A stretch of DNA of 64,000 bases from JAFLUQ01 sp964537995. GTDB taxonomy: Bacteria; Bacillota; Clostridia; UMGS1883. The notes under the pieces were generated by a model, which saw only the letters and a program-made list of their open reading frames with translations, was not told the origin of the DNA and ran no database searches. The translations under genes were made by a program, and so were the position numbers. Positions within the stretch are counted from its first letter, which is position 1. Each line of letters starts with the position of its first letter. Below, piece by piece: positions 41,286 through 49,117 of this stretch. The stretch lies in contig CAZICW010000002.1 of assembly GCA_964537995.1 (NCBI GenBank), positions 3,058 to 67,057 of the forward strand, read 5' to 3'.

Positions 41286-42179
41286 TCAGGTCTGCCTGCT
41301 TTCCATAATTTTCCGCACGGTATCTCTGTCGGCGGAAATTTGAGCGAACAGCCCGTCCGTTGATGAAAATTTTCTTTCGGGACGCACGAAGCGAACAAAT
41401 TCCGTCGTAACACTCTGACCGTAAAGGTCGCCGCTGAAATCGAGGATATGAGTTTCTATGCGTATATTTTTGTCGCCGACGGTGGGATTCATTCCGAAAT
41501 TTGTCACTCCGACGTGTCTTTCTTTTCCAAAAGCGACCCAAGAAGCGTAAACTCCGTGCGGAATGAACAAGCGGTCGGCTTCGGGATAAATATTTACCGT
41601 AGGGAAGCCCTTCGTTCTGCCAAGTCCTTTTCCTTGCTCGACCACTCCCGTTACGGAATACGCTCGTCCGAGCAGCTTCGCAGCGGCTTCCATATCTCCC
41701 TCGCGCAAAAGCTCGCGTATTCTGCTGCTGCTCACGGAAGCGCCGTCTATTTTTTCATCAGGCAGGATTTCCACGCTCAGTCCATATTTTTCCCCTATTT
41801 CCTCAAGCCGCGCAGCCGTCAGTCTGTCGCTTCCGAAGGTATAGTTATAGCCGCAGAACAGTGCCGCGGCATTCATTTTTTCAACCAAAATTTCACGCAC
41901 AAAGCATTCGCCGCTCATTTTGAGAAGCTCGCCGTCGGTTTTCAGCATAACACATTCCGCGCCGAGAGCTGAAATAAGCGCGGTTTTTTCGGCGTTATCC
42001 GTAAGGCAGGAACGCGGCGCGTCAAAAATAACCTCGGCCGGAGAACGGTCAAAGGTCAGCGCGACGCCGCGCCAGCCGTTGCTTTCGGCACAATGCGCCG
42101 CCGCCTTTATTATCTTTTGATGCGCAATATGCACTCCGTCAAAGAAGCCCAGCGCAATCGCCGACCGAACCACAGACAA
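41286..42179 (-). CDS. ribF: Bifunctional riboflavin kinase / FAD synthetase
   Basis: It phosphorylates riboflavin to FMN and adenylates FMN to FAD. The N-terminal nucleotidyl-transferase half (about 1-165) has GFFDGVHIAHQKII (a variant of the GxFDGVHxGH motif) and SSSRIRELLREGD; the C-terminal flavokinase half has GRTKGFPTVNIYP and the catalytic glutamate in RIETHILDF. Length (297) is normal. It is the final gene of the nusA-infB operon, 10 bases after truB, the usual position in Firmicutes. Confidence 0.96.
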   Translation of the reverse strand: MSVVRSAIALGFFDGVHIAHQKIIKAAAHCAESNGWRGVALTFDRSPAEVIFDAPRSCLTDNAEKTALISALGAECVMLKTDGELLKMSGECFVREILVEKMNAAALFCGYNYTFGSDRLTAARLEEIGEKYGLSVEILPDEKIDGASVSSSRIRELLREGDMEAAAKLLGRAYSVTGVVEQGKGLGRTKGFPTVNIYPEADRLFIPHGVYASWVAFGKERHVGVTNFGMNPTVGDKNIRIETHILDFSGDLYGQSVTTEFVRFVRPERKFSSTDGLFAQISADRDTVRKIMESRQT

Positions 42180-42189
42180 TCCCTTCTTC

Positions 42190-43077
42190 CTAATAGAAAG
42201 CCTTTATCGTTTTAAGGCAGCTTCGTCCGTCAATTTCTCCGCTCTCCGACAGCGCGATAAGCTCTCCGCTGTCGGCATACACACGGAAACGTCCGCCGGA
42301 GGGAAAATTGTTAAAATAAATCGGAACGCCGTTTCTCACCATTGCGGATTTTTTGGCGTCAAGGCGTATTTCGGCAAGGTCGGCAAAGATAGTGTCAAGC
42401 GGAATCACAGCCTCGGCAAGAGTGCCGTTTTCCGCCATTTTTTCAAGCTCCTCGGGAGTGTGGGCATCCTTGATTCCGAATCCGCCGCTTTCGGTGCGTC
42501 TCAGTGAGCTGACACAGGCTCCGCAGCCGAGAGCCGCGCCGATGTCTGCCGCAAGACTTCTTATGTATGTCCCTTTCCCGCAGCGGACGTCAACCGTTAC
42601 CTTGGGGAAATTGACGCTTAGAATATCTATACCGTAAACCGTAACCCTGCGCTTCTCCCGCTCAATTTCAATTCCCTGCCTTGCCAGCCTGTAGAGCCGC
42701 TGTCCGCCGACGGAAACCGCGCTGTACATCGGCGGCAGCTGTTCAATTTCCCCGACAAAGCGCGCAAGCACGCCTTTTAAGTCTTCCTCCGTTACGGTCA
42801 CCGGATTTTGTTCGAGTATATTTCCGTCAAGGTCAAGGCTGTCGGTAACGGTGCCGAGCAAAATTTCGGCGGTGTAGCGTTTATCCTGCGCGGCGAGCAG
42901 CTCCGCCGCACGGGTCGCCTTTCCGAGCAGCAACGGCAGCACACCCGTCGCCGCAGGGTCAAGCGTGCCGGTGTGTCCGATTTTTTTCATGCCGAAAAGC
43001 CGTCGGGCAAATCCCACCATTTTGTGAGATGAGCAGCCCGCCGGTTTGTCAAGTATCACAAGTCCGCAGAAATTCAC
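42190..43077 (-). CDS. truB: tRNA pseudouridine(55) synthase
   Basis: It makes pseudouridine 55 in the tRNA T loop. GLVILDKPAGCSSHKMV and the catalytic-aspartate motif GHTGTLDPAATGVLPL (Asp at about residue 40) are present, and GTYIRSLAADIG is the third family motif. A C-terminal PUA-like extension (about 240-295) is there. Its start overlaps the nrnA stop by four bases. It belongs to the long rimP-nusA-infB transcript. Confidence 0.96.
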   Translation of the reverse strand: MNFCGLVILDKPAGCSSHKMVGFARRLFGMKKIGHTGTLDPAATGVLPLLLGKATRAAELLAAQDKRYTAEILLGTVTDSLDLDGNILEQNPVTVTEEDLKGVLARFVGEIEQLPPMYSAVSVGGQRLYRLARQGIEIEREKRRVTVYGIDILSVNFPKVTVDVRCGKGTYIRSLAADIGAALGCGACVSSLRRTESGGFGIKDAHTPEELEKMAENGTLAEAVIPLDTIFADLAEIRLDAKKSAMVRNGVPIYFNNFPSGGRFRVYADSGELIALSESGEIDGRSCLKTIKAFY

Positions 43078-44036
43078 AGCAATTTCTCCAATTCCGCCGT
43101 CACAACGGCAACCGCATATTCCATATCACTGCCGCTTATTGTGCATCCGGAGGCGCGCATATGACCGCCGCCGCCGAATTTTACGGCAACGGGTCTGATG
43201 TTGTAATCGCCCTCGGAGCGAAGACTTACCCGTATTTCGTCGGGTGTGCGCTGAGTGAAAAAAGCGCTCATGACAACGCCGTCGATTTCGCGCGGCATGG
43301 CGGCAAGAGCTTCGGTGTCGGCTTTGTCGGCATTATACTTTTTGTACATTTCCGCCGTAACATAGGCAGTGCATATTTTCCCGCCGCCGCTGAGAGCCAA
43401 AGTTGAGATAGCCTCGCCCTGAAGCTTGAGCTGACGAAGGGTTTTGCGGCAGTAAAGCATATCGGCAAGAGCGGCGGTATCAATTCCCATATCCATAATT
43501 TCCCCGATTATGCTCATGGTGTGCGATGTTGTTCCGCTGTAACGGAACGAGCCTGTATCCGAAGAAACCGCGCAGTATATATACTCCGCCGTTTTTTTGC
43601 TTATCTCAAGTCCCGCGCCCTTTAGCATATCATAAACAATTTCCCCCGTCGCGGGAGAATCGGGCTTGACGCAGCTTAGTCCGGCAAAATTTCCGCCGCC
43701 CATATGATGGTCGATGCAGACCGTATCGCCATGCTTTGCGAACGTCTCTCCCCTTTTTCCTATGCGTCCCGTGTCGCCCGCGTCAACACAGCAAAGGCAG
43801 GCATAGGGAAGCTCGCCGTCGAAAATTTTAACGTCGGCGTCCCAATAGGAAAGATAGGATGAAAGCGGTTCGTCGGCAAAAATATCGCAGCGAACGCCTC
43901 TCCCTCTCAGCACCTCACGCAGCGCCATACAGCTTCCGAGGCAGTCCCAGTCGGGATTTATATGCATAAGCAGAGCGACGCTTTCTCGGGAAAGCAAATG
44001 CTCGATGATTTCCGTCGGTTCAGTCATCACCGTCAT
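43074..44036 (-). CDS. nrnA: Bifunctional oligoribonuclease / PAP phosphatase NrnA (DHH family)
   Basis: It degrades short oligoribonucleotides and dephosphorylates pAp. DHH-family motifs are MHINPDWDCLGSCMAL (motif I; the usual DGD reads DWD here), CVDAGDTGRIG (motif II), CIDHHMGGGNFA (motif III, DHH) and the DHHA1 glycine loop KFGGGGHMRASGC near the C-terminus. Length (320) is standard. Start ATG 44036 lies 9 bases after AGGAGG and overlaps rbfA by 17 bases. Position between rbfA and truB is conserved in Firmicutes. Confidence 0.93.
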   Translation of the reverse strand: MTVMTEPTEIIEHLLSRESVALLMHINPDWDCLGSCMALREVLRGRGVRCDIFADEPLSSYLSYWDADVKIFDGELPYACLCCVDAGDTGRIGKRGETFAKHGDTVCIDHHMGGGNFAGLSCVKPDSPATGEIVYDMLKGAGLEISKKTAEYIYCAVSSDTGSFRYSGTTSHTMSIIGEIMDMGIDTAALADMLYCRKTLRQLKLQGEAISTLALSGGGKICTAYVTAEMYKKYNADKADTEALAAMPREIDGVVMSAFFTQRTPDEIRVSLRSEGDYNIRPVAVKFGGGGHMRASGCTISGSDMEYAVAVVTAELEKLL

Positions 44037-44394
44037 GTATGGTTTCCTCCTTCAGTACCTTATGCAGAAGCTCGTTTATATGCGCTCCGTGCTCGATTGA
44101 ATTGTCACCTTCAAATATAAATTCCGGCGTATGGTGCAGACGAACGCGGCTGCCGATTTCGCGGCGAATGAAGCCCGCCGCGCTGTTCAAGCCGTCAAGG
44201 GCTTCTTTTTTTGCCGTTTCGTCGCCCATTACGCTTATATAAGCCTTCGCATACCGCAGGTCGCCTGTTACGCTGACGGCGACCACGCTTGTCATCATGG
44301 GGATTCGCGGATCTTTCAGATTGCGGATTATCTCGCCCAGCTCTTTTTTTATTTCCTCCGATACGCGGTCGGTTCGTTTGAATTTTGAAGCCAT
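44020..44394 (-). CDS. rbfA: 30S ribosome-binding factor RbfA
   Basis: A 124-residue KH-like protein that helps mature the 5' end of 16S rRNA on the small subunit. RTDRVSEEIKKELGEIIRNLKDPRI at the start is the family pattern (broken here to keep it short: RVSEEIKKELGEII), with VSVTGDLRYAKAYISVMG and the conserved RLHHTPEFIFEGDNSIEHG near the end. It follows infB after 91 bases that contain a hairpin, and overlaps nrnA. Confidence 0.96.
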   Translation of the reverse strand: MASKFKRTDRVSEEIKKELGEIIRNLKDPRIPMMTSVVAVSVTGDLRYAKAYISVMGDETAKKEALDGLNSAAGFIRREIGSRVRLHHTPEFIFEGDNSIEHGAHINELLHKVLKEETIHDGDD

Positions 44395-44422
44395 TCGACC
44401 TCTCCCCTTACAGCATGATTTA

Positions 44423-44465
44423 ATCGGGAATCGCGAAATAAGAATCAGACGTTAAAATTCCCGAT
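44423..44465 (-). other. Stem-loop between infB and rbfA
   Basis: ATCGGGAAT (44423-44431) pairs with ATTCCCGAT (44457-44465) around a 25-base loop. No T run follows, so it is more likely a processing or stability element than a terminator. Confidence 0.5.
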
Positions 44466-44485
44466 TCCGATCCCGCAATTACAAA

Positions 44486-46747
44486 TTAGCGCTTTACTTC
44501 CTCCATAACGTAGCACTCGACACTGTCGCCTTCTTTTATGTCGTTAAACTTCTCGAAGCTCATTCCGCACTCATAGCCGGTCTGAACCTCGCGCACATCG
44601 TCCTTGAAGCGCTTGAGCGAATCAATGGCGCCCTCATGAATAACGATGCCGTCGCGGACAATGCGGATGCTGCAGCCGCGCCGTATTGTGCCGTCTGTAA
44701 CATAGCAGCCCGCGATTGTTCCGACGCCGCTGACCTTGAAGGTTTGGCGGATTTCCGCATGACCGATTATATTTTCTCTGAACGTCGGCGCAAGCATACC
44801 CTGCATTGCCGCCTTGATTTCATCTATGGCCTCATAGATAACGCGGTACATACGCATATCGACCTTATTCAGCTCGGCGGCATTTCTTCCGCCCGCGTCG
44901 GGGCGAACGTTGAAGCCGACAATTATGGCGTTGCTCGCCGAAGCAAGAACCACGTCGCTTTCGGTAATCGCGCCGACTCCGCCGTGAATAACCTTGACCT
45001 TTACCTCATCGTTGCTGAGCTTTTCAAGGCTTTGACGCACGGCTTCAACGCTGCCTTGAACATCGGCTTTGACAACAATACTCAGCTCCTTGGTTTCGCT
45101 TTCCTTAAAATGCTCGAACAGATTTTCCAGCGTAACCGCCTGATTTCCGGCACGACGGCTTTCCTCCATCTGCTTTTGCTTACGCTCCTCCACAACGGCT
45201 CTCGCGGCGCGTTCATCGTCCACCGCGTAGAACAAATCTCCGCCGTTGGGAACCTCGTTCAGTCCCACAACCTCAACGGGCATTGAGGGCGTTGCCGCCT
45301 TTACGCGGCGACCGTTTTCGTCAACCATTGCGCGCACGCGACCGACCGCCGTTCCCGCAACGATAACATCGCCGGAATGAAGGGTGCCGTTCTGCACGAG
45401 CATCGTTGCGACAGGGCCTCTGCCGCGGTCAAGCTTGGCTTCGATAACCGTACCCTTTGCTCTGCGCTTGGGATTGCTTTTAAGCTCTCTCATTTCGGCA
45501 GTGAGAATTACCATTTCAAGAAGAGTGTCGATATTTTGCTTCTTTTTCGCGCTGACCTCGACACAAATGACGTCGCCGCCCCACTCCTCGGGAACAAGAC
45601 CGTGTTCGGTAAGCTCCTGCTTGACGCGTTCGGGGTTGGCGCCTTCCTTGTCTATTTTGTTTATTGCGACAATTATGCTTAGATTCGCCGCTTTTGCATG
45701 GTTAATCGCTTCAACGGTCTGAGGCATGATACCGTCGTCCGCAGCCACAACAAGAATCGCAATGTCCGTTACCTGCGCTCCGCGGGCGCGCATTGCCGTA
45801 AAAGCTTCATGTCCGGGGGTGTCAAGGAAGGTAATCGGACTGCCGTTTATGTTCACCATATACGCGCCGATATGCTGGGTAATTCCGCCCGCCTCGGACT
45901 CTGTCACATTGGTTGAACGTATGGCGTCGAGCAAGCTGGTTTTGCCGTGGTCAACATGACCCATGACCACAACGACCGGCGGACGCGAAACAAGATCCTT
46001 TTCGTCGTCGGGGACATCGTTAAAAAGCTTTTCCTCGGCGGAAACTATGACTTCGCGCTCCACCTCCGCGCCCATTTCTTCGGCGACAAGCGAGGCGGTA
46101 TCGAAATCTATGCGGTCGGTCACGGAAGCCATTACTCCCAAAATTATCAGCTTTTTTATTATTTCCGACGGGCTGGCTTTCATTCTTGAGGCAAGCTCCC
46201 CGACAGAAATTTCGTCGGGAATAAGCACATGAATTTTTTCTTTTTTAACCTTTTTGGTGTTCCGACGGCGCTCTTCCTCTCGGGGATTGTTCTTTCTTCC
46301 CGAATTGCGGGAGTCGTTGTTTTTCTTCTTTATTTTTTGCTTATTCGTCACGCTGTCCTTTATTTCCGGAGCGAGAGCCTCAGCCTTTTCCTTGGCAAGC
46401 TGGGTTTCCATATCGATTACGTTTGTGCGCGTATCGACATAGCGGCGCTTCTTTTCGGAAACGGGCTGCTCCTTGACAGGCTCCGCCGCGGCTCTTTCGG
46501 CGGGCTTTTTCGCTTTGGGAGGCTTTTCCTCCGCCTTTGGACGGGCGGCGCTTATATATTCCTCAATCGTACTTCCGTCGTCGTATTTTTTGGTGTAATA
46601 GTCCAAAATTATGTCCATTTCGGCGGCGTCAAGATTGCTTTGGGAATTTTTGTTCTTTCCCGTGTACTCGGCAATAAGCGCCGAAAGCTCCTTCGACGTA
46701 ACATTTATTGCCTTCGCCATTGCGCTGACCTTAAGTTTATTGTTCAT
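44486..46747 (-). CDS. infB: Translation initiation factor IF-2
   Basis: The GTPase that places initiator tRNA on the ribosome. The N-terminal ~170 residues are a charged, low-complexity linker (Lys/Glu/Arg-rich), followed by the IF2 N domain (about 175-225), the G domain with GHVDHGKTSLLDAIR, DTPGHEAF and NKIDK (about 260-400), then domains II to IV. Length (753) is on the short side of Firmicute IF-2 because the N-terminal region is brief. It starts 11 bases inside the ylxQ gene. Only one start with a ribosome binding site is evident. Confidence 0.97.
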   Translation of the reverse strand: MNNKLKVSAMAKAINVTSKELSALIAEYTGKNKNSQSNLDAAEMDIILDYYTKKYDDGSTIEEYISAARPKAEEKPPKAKKPAERAAAEPVKEQPVSEKKRRYVDTRTNVIDMETQLAKEKAEALAPEIKDSVTNKQKIKKKNNDSRNSGRKNNPREEERRRNTKKVKKEKIHVLIPDEISVGELASRMKASPSEIIKKLIILGVMASVTDRIDFDTASLVAEEMGAEVEREVIVSAEEKLFNDVPDDEKDLVSRPPVVVVMGHVDHGKTSLLDAIRSTNVTESEAGGITQHIGAYMVNINGSPITFLDTPGHEAFTAMRARGAQVTDIAILVVAADDGIMPQTVEAINHAKAANLSIIVAINKIDKEGANPERVKQELTEHGLVPEEWGGDVICVEVSAKKKQNIDTLLEMVILTAEMRELKSNPKRRAKGTVIEAKLDRGRGPVATMLVQNGTLHSGDVIVAGTAVGRVRAMVDENGRRVKAATPSMPVEVVGLNEVPNGGDLFYAVDDERAARAVVEERKQKQMEESRRAGNQAVTLENLFEHFKESETKELSIVVKADVQGSVEAVRQSLEKLSNDEVKVKVIHGGVGAITESDVVLASASNAIIVGFNVRPDAGGRNAAELNKVDMRMYRVIYEAIDEIKAAMQGMLAPTFRENIIGHAEIRQTFKVSGVGTIAGCYVTDGTIRRGCSIRIVRDGIVIHEGAIDSLKRFKDDVREVQTGYECGMSFEKFNDIKEGDSVECYVMEEVKR

Positions 46748-47060
46748 TAGGCAATCCTTCCTTTCCTTTACTGAGCTTTACAACCGCACGGGCAAGATTT
46801 TCGTCGCATATACACACGACCGGCGCGCCATCCTTCCCCACCGCACGTCCAAGCTCGGTTTTATTGCTCCAAAACACAAGCGGTACCCCTGCCTCTAAGC
46901 ACCTGTGTTCGATTTTTTTCCTGTTGTCCCTTCCCAAATCCGCCGCCGCGACAACCGCCGCCGCACATCCTTCGGCGACAGCGCGTTCGGTCAAATACAC
47001 TCCGAACCGAACCTTTCCCGCGCGGACCGCAAGACCGACCATGCTCAAAAGCCTATCCAT
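46737..47060 (-). CDS. ylxQ: YlxQ, L7Ae-family RNA-binding protein
   Basis: A 107-residue L7Ae/L30e-fold protein, likely binding kink-turn RNA. GLAVRAGKVRFGVYLTERAV and VVAAADLGRDNRKKIEHRC are L7Ae-like, and the position between ylxR and infB is that of B. subtilis ylxQ. It is not essential in B. subtilis. It overlaps infB by 11 bases and follows ylxR by 5. Confidence 0.92.
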   Translation of the reverse strand: MDRLLSMVGLAVRAGKVRFGVYLTERAVAEGCAAAVVAAADLGRDNRKKIEHRCLEAGVPLVFWSNKTELGRAVGKDGAPVVCICDENLARAVVKLSKGKEGLPNEQ

Positions 47061-47065
47061 AAGAA

Positions 47066-47332
47066 TTAATCTTCCTTCATTACATTCATTACAAGAATAT
47101 CGTCCTTAAGCTCACGGGGGACATTTCCCTTGAAGGCTCTTTCAAGCCCCTTTACTTTATCAAGCCGCGAAACGCAGTCGCCGCTACGGCAGACATAGGC
47201 GCCTCTGCCGGGCATTTTTCCGCTCGGATCAATGTTATATTCCCCGTTTTTGTTTCTGACAACTCTTATCAGTTCACTCTTGTATTTCATTTCACGGCAT
47301 ACCACGCACATTCGCTGCGGCTTCGCTGCCAT
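47066..47332 (-). CDS. rnpM: YlxR / RnpM RNA-binding protein
   Basis: An 88-residue basic protein with the YlxR motif RMCVVCREMKYKSELIRVV and GKMPGRGAYVCRSGDCV, the conserved GRGAYVC being diagnostic. Relatives bind RNase P RNA and modulate its activity (RnpM in B. subtilis), hence the symbol. Start ATG 47332 follows AAGGAGGGAGAGCC and lies 12 bases after nusA. Confidence 0.93.
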   Translation of the reverse strand: MAAKPQRMCVVCREMKYKSELIRVVRNKNGEYNIDPSGKMPGRGAYVCRSGDCVSRLDKVKGLERAFKGNVPRELKDDILVMNVMKED

Positions 47333-47344
47333 GGCTCTCCCTCC

Positions 47345-48397
47345 TTATTCTTCGGCGGCTTCGGAAGCCGGCGCGCCGTTGCTCTTGATGTCGATTTTCC
47401 AGCCGGTGAGTCTTGCCGCAAGGCGGGCGTTCTGCCCTTCCTTTCCTATGGCAAGCGAAAGCTGAGAATCGGGAACCACAACAAACGCGCTCTTTCCCGC
47501 CTCGTTAATATCCACGCTGATAACCTCGGCGGGGCTGAGCGCCGCGCTGATATATGCGGCGGGATCCTCACTGTATTGAACAACGTCAATCTTCTCGCCG
47601 TTCAGCTCCTCAACCACGGCTTCGACTCTCGCGCCTTTCGGCCCTACGCACGAGCCTACCGCGTCAACATTTTCTTCGTCGGAAAAAACCGAAATTTTAC
47701 TTCTGCTTCCGGGTTCGCGCGCCACATTCTTTATTTGCACCGTGCCGTCGGAAATTTCGGGGACTTCCTGTTCAAACAGCTTGCGTACAAGATTCGGGTG
47801 AGTGCGGCTTATCATGAGCTGTATGTTCTTGGAATTTTTGCTGACTTCAAAAATGTAAACCTTTATTTTTTGTCCGACGCTGTAACGCTCCCCCGGAATC
47901 TGCTCTCCGGGCATAAGCACGGATTCCGCCGTGCCAAGATTTACCAGCACTCCGCGAACATCCACCTTTTCTACCTTTCCGGTCATTATTCCGTTTTTCT
48001 TTTCATTATATTCGGTATACACATTTCCGCGTTCGGCTTCACGAATCTTCTGAACCACCATCTGTTTCGCGGTTATGGCGGCAATGCGCCCGAATTGCGC
48101 GGGATCGGCGGTGATTTCAACAATATCGCCGAGCTGGTATGTCGGACTGATTTCGCGCGCATCGTCAAGACTGATTTCGATTGCGGGATCGGCGACCTCC
48201 ATAACGACGGTTTTCCGGCAGTACACCCTTATGTCGCCGGTTTTGCGGTCAACATTGGCAAAGCATTCTCCCGCGCCGCCAAGATGCTTTTTATATGCCG
48301 TTGCGACGGCGGTTTCAAGCGCCTCGCACATTACTTCTTTTTTTATGTTGCGCTCCTTTTCAAGTAAATCAAGAGCCGTCAAAAGCTCGCTGTTCAT
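47345..48397 (-). CDS. nusA: Transcription termination/antitermination protein NusA
   Basis: It modulates RNA polymerase pausing and termination. N-terminal domain (about 1-125) binds polymerase, the S1 domain (about 130-200) contains TGKVEKVDVRGVLVNLG, and KH1/KH2 (about 205-345) contain REPGSRSKISVFS, DAVGSCVGPKGARVEAVV and AIGKEGQNARLAARLTGWKIDI. Length (350) is that of the short Gram-positive type, with no C-terminal acidic repeats. It follows rimP after about 54 bases. Confidence 0.96.
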   Translation of the reverse strand: MNSELLTALDLLEKERNIKKEVMCEALETAVATAYKKHLGGAGECFANVDRKTGDIRVYCRKTVVMEVADPAIEISLDDAREISPTYQLGDIVEITADPAQFGRIAAITAKQMVVQKIREAERGNVYTEYNEKKNGIMTGKVEKVDVRGVLVNLGTAESVLMPGEQIPGERYSVGQKIKVYIFEVSKNSKNIQLMISRTHPNLVRKLFEQEVPEISDGTVQIKNVAREPGSRSKISVFSDEENVDAVGSCVGPKGARVEAVVEELNGEKIDVVQYSEDPAAYISAALSPAEVISVDINEAGKSAFVVVPDSQLSLAIGKEGQNARLAARLTGWKIDIKSNGAPASEAAEE

Positions 48398-48451
48398 TTT
48401 TTACAACAACTCCCTTATAAAAATATTATGCCAAATTGTTTTCCGCGGGTT

Positions 48452-48910
48452 TCAGATTTCAACGCTGAGCCGCACGGACGCGGTTTTTCCCTTTTCAAGC
48501 AGGACTCTTTCCCCGTTCATTTCCAGAGAAATGATTCCGTGGTCATAGTCGAGAAGCTTTGCCGTAAACGACTTGGCGCCGTTAAACGGAGCAAAGGTTT
48601 TTATGTCAACATTTTTTCCCACCGCTTTTTTGAAATGCCAGTCGCGGCTGAGCTTTCTGTCAAGTCCCGGCGACGACACCTCGAACATATACGGCTCGCT
48701 CAGAAAGCCGAGCTTTTCGTCCAGTATCGGATCAAGTTCACGGCTTACAGCTTCGCAGTCATCAATTGAGACTCCGCCGTCCTTGTCAATATACAGGCGC
48801 AGCACAAAGCCTCCGCCCTCCTTTTTGTATTCCGTGTCGTATATATACACTCCGTTTCTTTCGCATACCAAAGCCGCTTCCTTTTCAAGCACAATCTCCG
48901 CCTTTGCCAC
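48452..48910 (-). CDS. rimP: Ribosome maturation factor RimP
   Basis: A 152-residue protein needed for 30S subunit assembly. GGGFVLRLYIDKDGGVSIDDCEAVSRELD and LSEPYMFEVSSPGLDRKLS (second half given in part here) are the RimP core; VSSPGLDR is the family signature. The start is GTG 48910, 13 bases after GAGAGGAG and giving the normal length; the reading frame stays open further upstream to 49027, but that would run through the leader hairpin. It is the first gene of the operon. Confidence 0.93.
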   Translation of the reverse strand: MAKAEIVLEKEAALVCERNGVYIYDTEYKKEGGGFVLRLYIDKDGGVSIDDCEAVSRELDPILDEKLGFLSEPYMFEVSSPGLDRKLSRDWHFKKAVGKNVDIKTFAPFNGAKSFTAKLLDYDHGIISLEMNGERVLLEKGKTASVRLSVEI

Positions 48911-48941
48911 AAAAAAGCACTCCTCTCCGCAACATTGTAAA

Positions 48942-48963
48942 AGAGTGGGCCGCAACCCACTCT
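48942..48963 (-). promoter_or_regulatory. rimP leader hairpin, possible attenuator
   Basis: In the leader RNA, AGAGUGGG pairs with CCCACUCU (forward 48942-48949 with 48956-48963) around UUGCGG, followed by UUUUAC. This AGAGUGGG/CCCACUCU hairpin resembles the rimP leader described in Firmicutes. The U run could end transcription before the operon. Confidence 0.65.
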
Positions 48964-48976
48964 CAATACCGTATTT

Positions 48977-49005
48977 ATTATAACATGATTTTTTAATAAA
49001 TGCAA
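48977..49005 (-). promoter_or_regulatory. Promoter for the rimP-nusA-infB-ribF operon
   Basis: Minus-strand TTGCAT (49000-49005) and TATAAT (48977-48982), 17-base spacer. It is divergent from the polA promoter about 30 bases away. Confidence 0.88.
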
Positions 49006-49033
49006 GTGTTTTTTTAAAATTTTCCAATAAATA

Positions 49034-49062
49034 TTGAAAATTTAAATTTTATGGAGTATAAT
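49034..49062 (+). promoter_or_regulatory. Promoter for polA
   Basis: TTGAAA (49034-49039) and TATAAT (49057-49062), 17-base spacer, 56 bases before the polA start. Confidence 0.8.
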
Positions 49063-49117
49063 AAGAGCGAAACATTGTAATTTAACCCCCGCACCAAAAT
49101 TAAGGAGGAAGAGCCTC

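Noticed and set aside
42180..42189. FMN riboswitch controlling ribF
   Set aside because: Only ten bases separate truB and ribF, with no room for an aptamer; ribF is an operon-internal gene.
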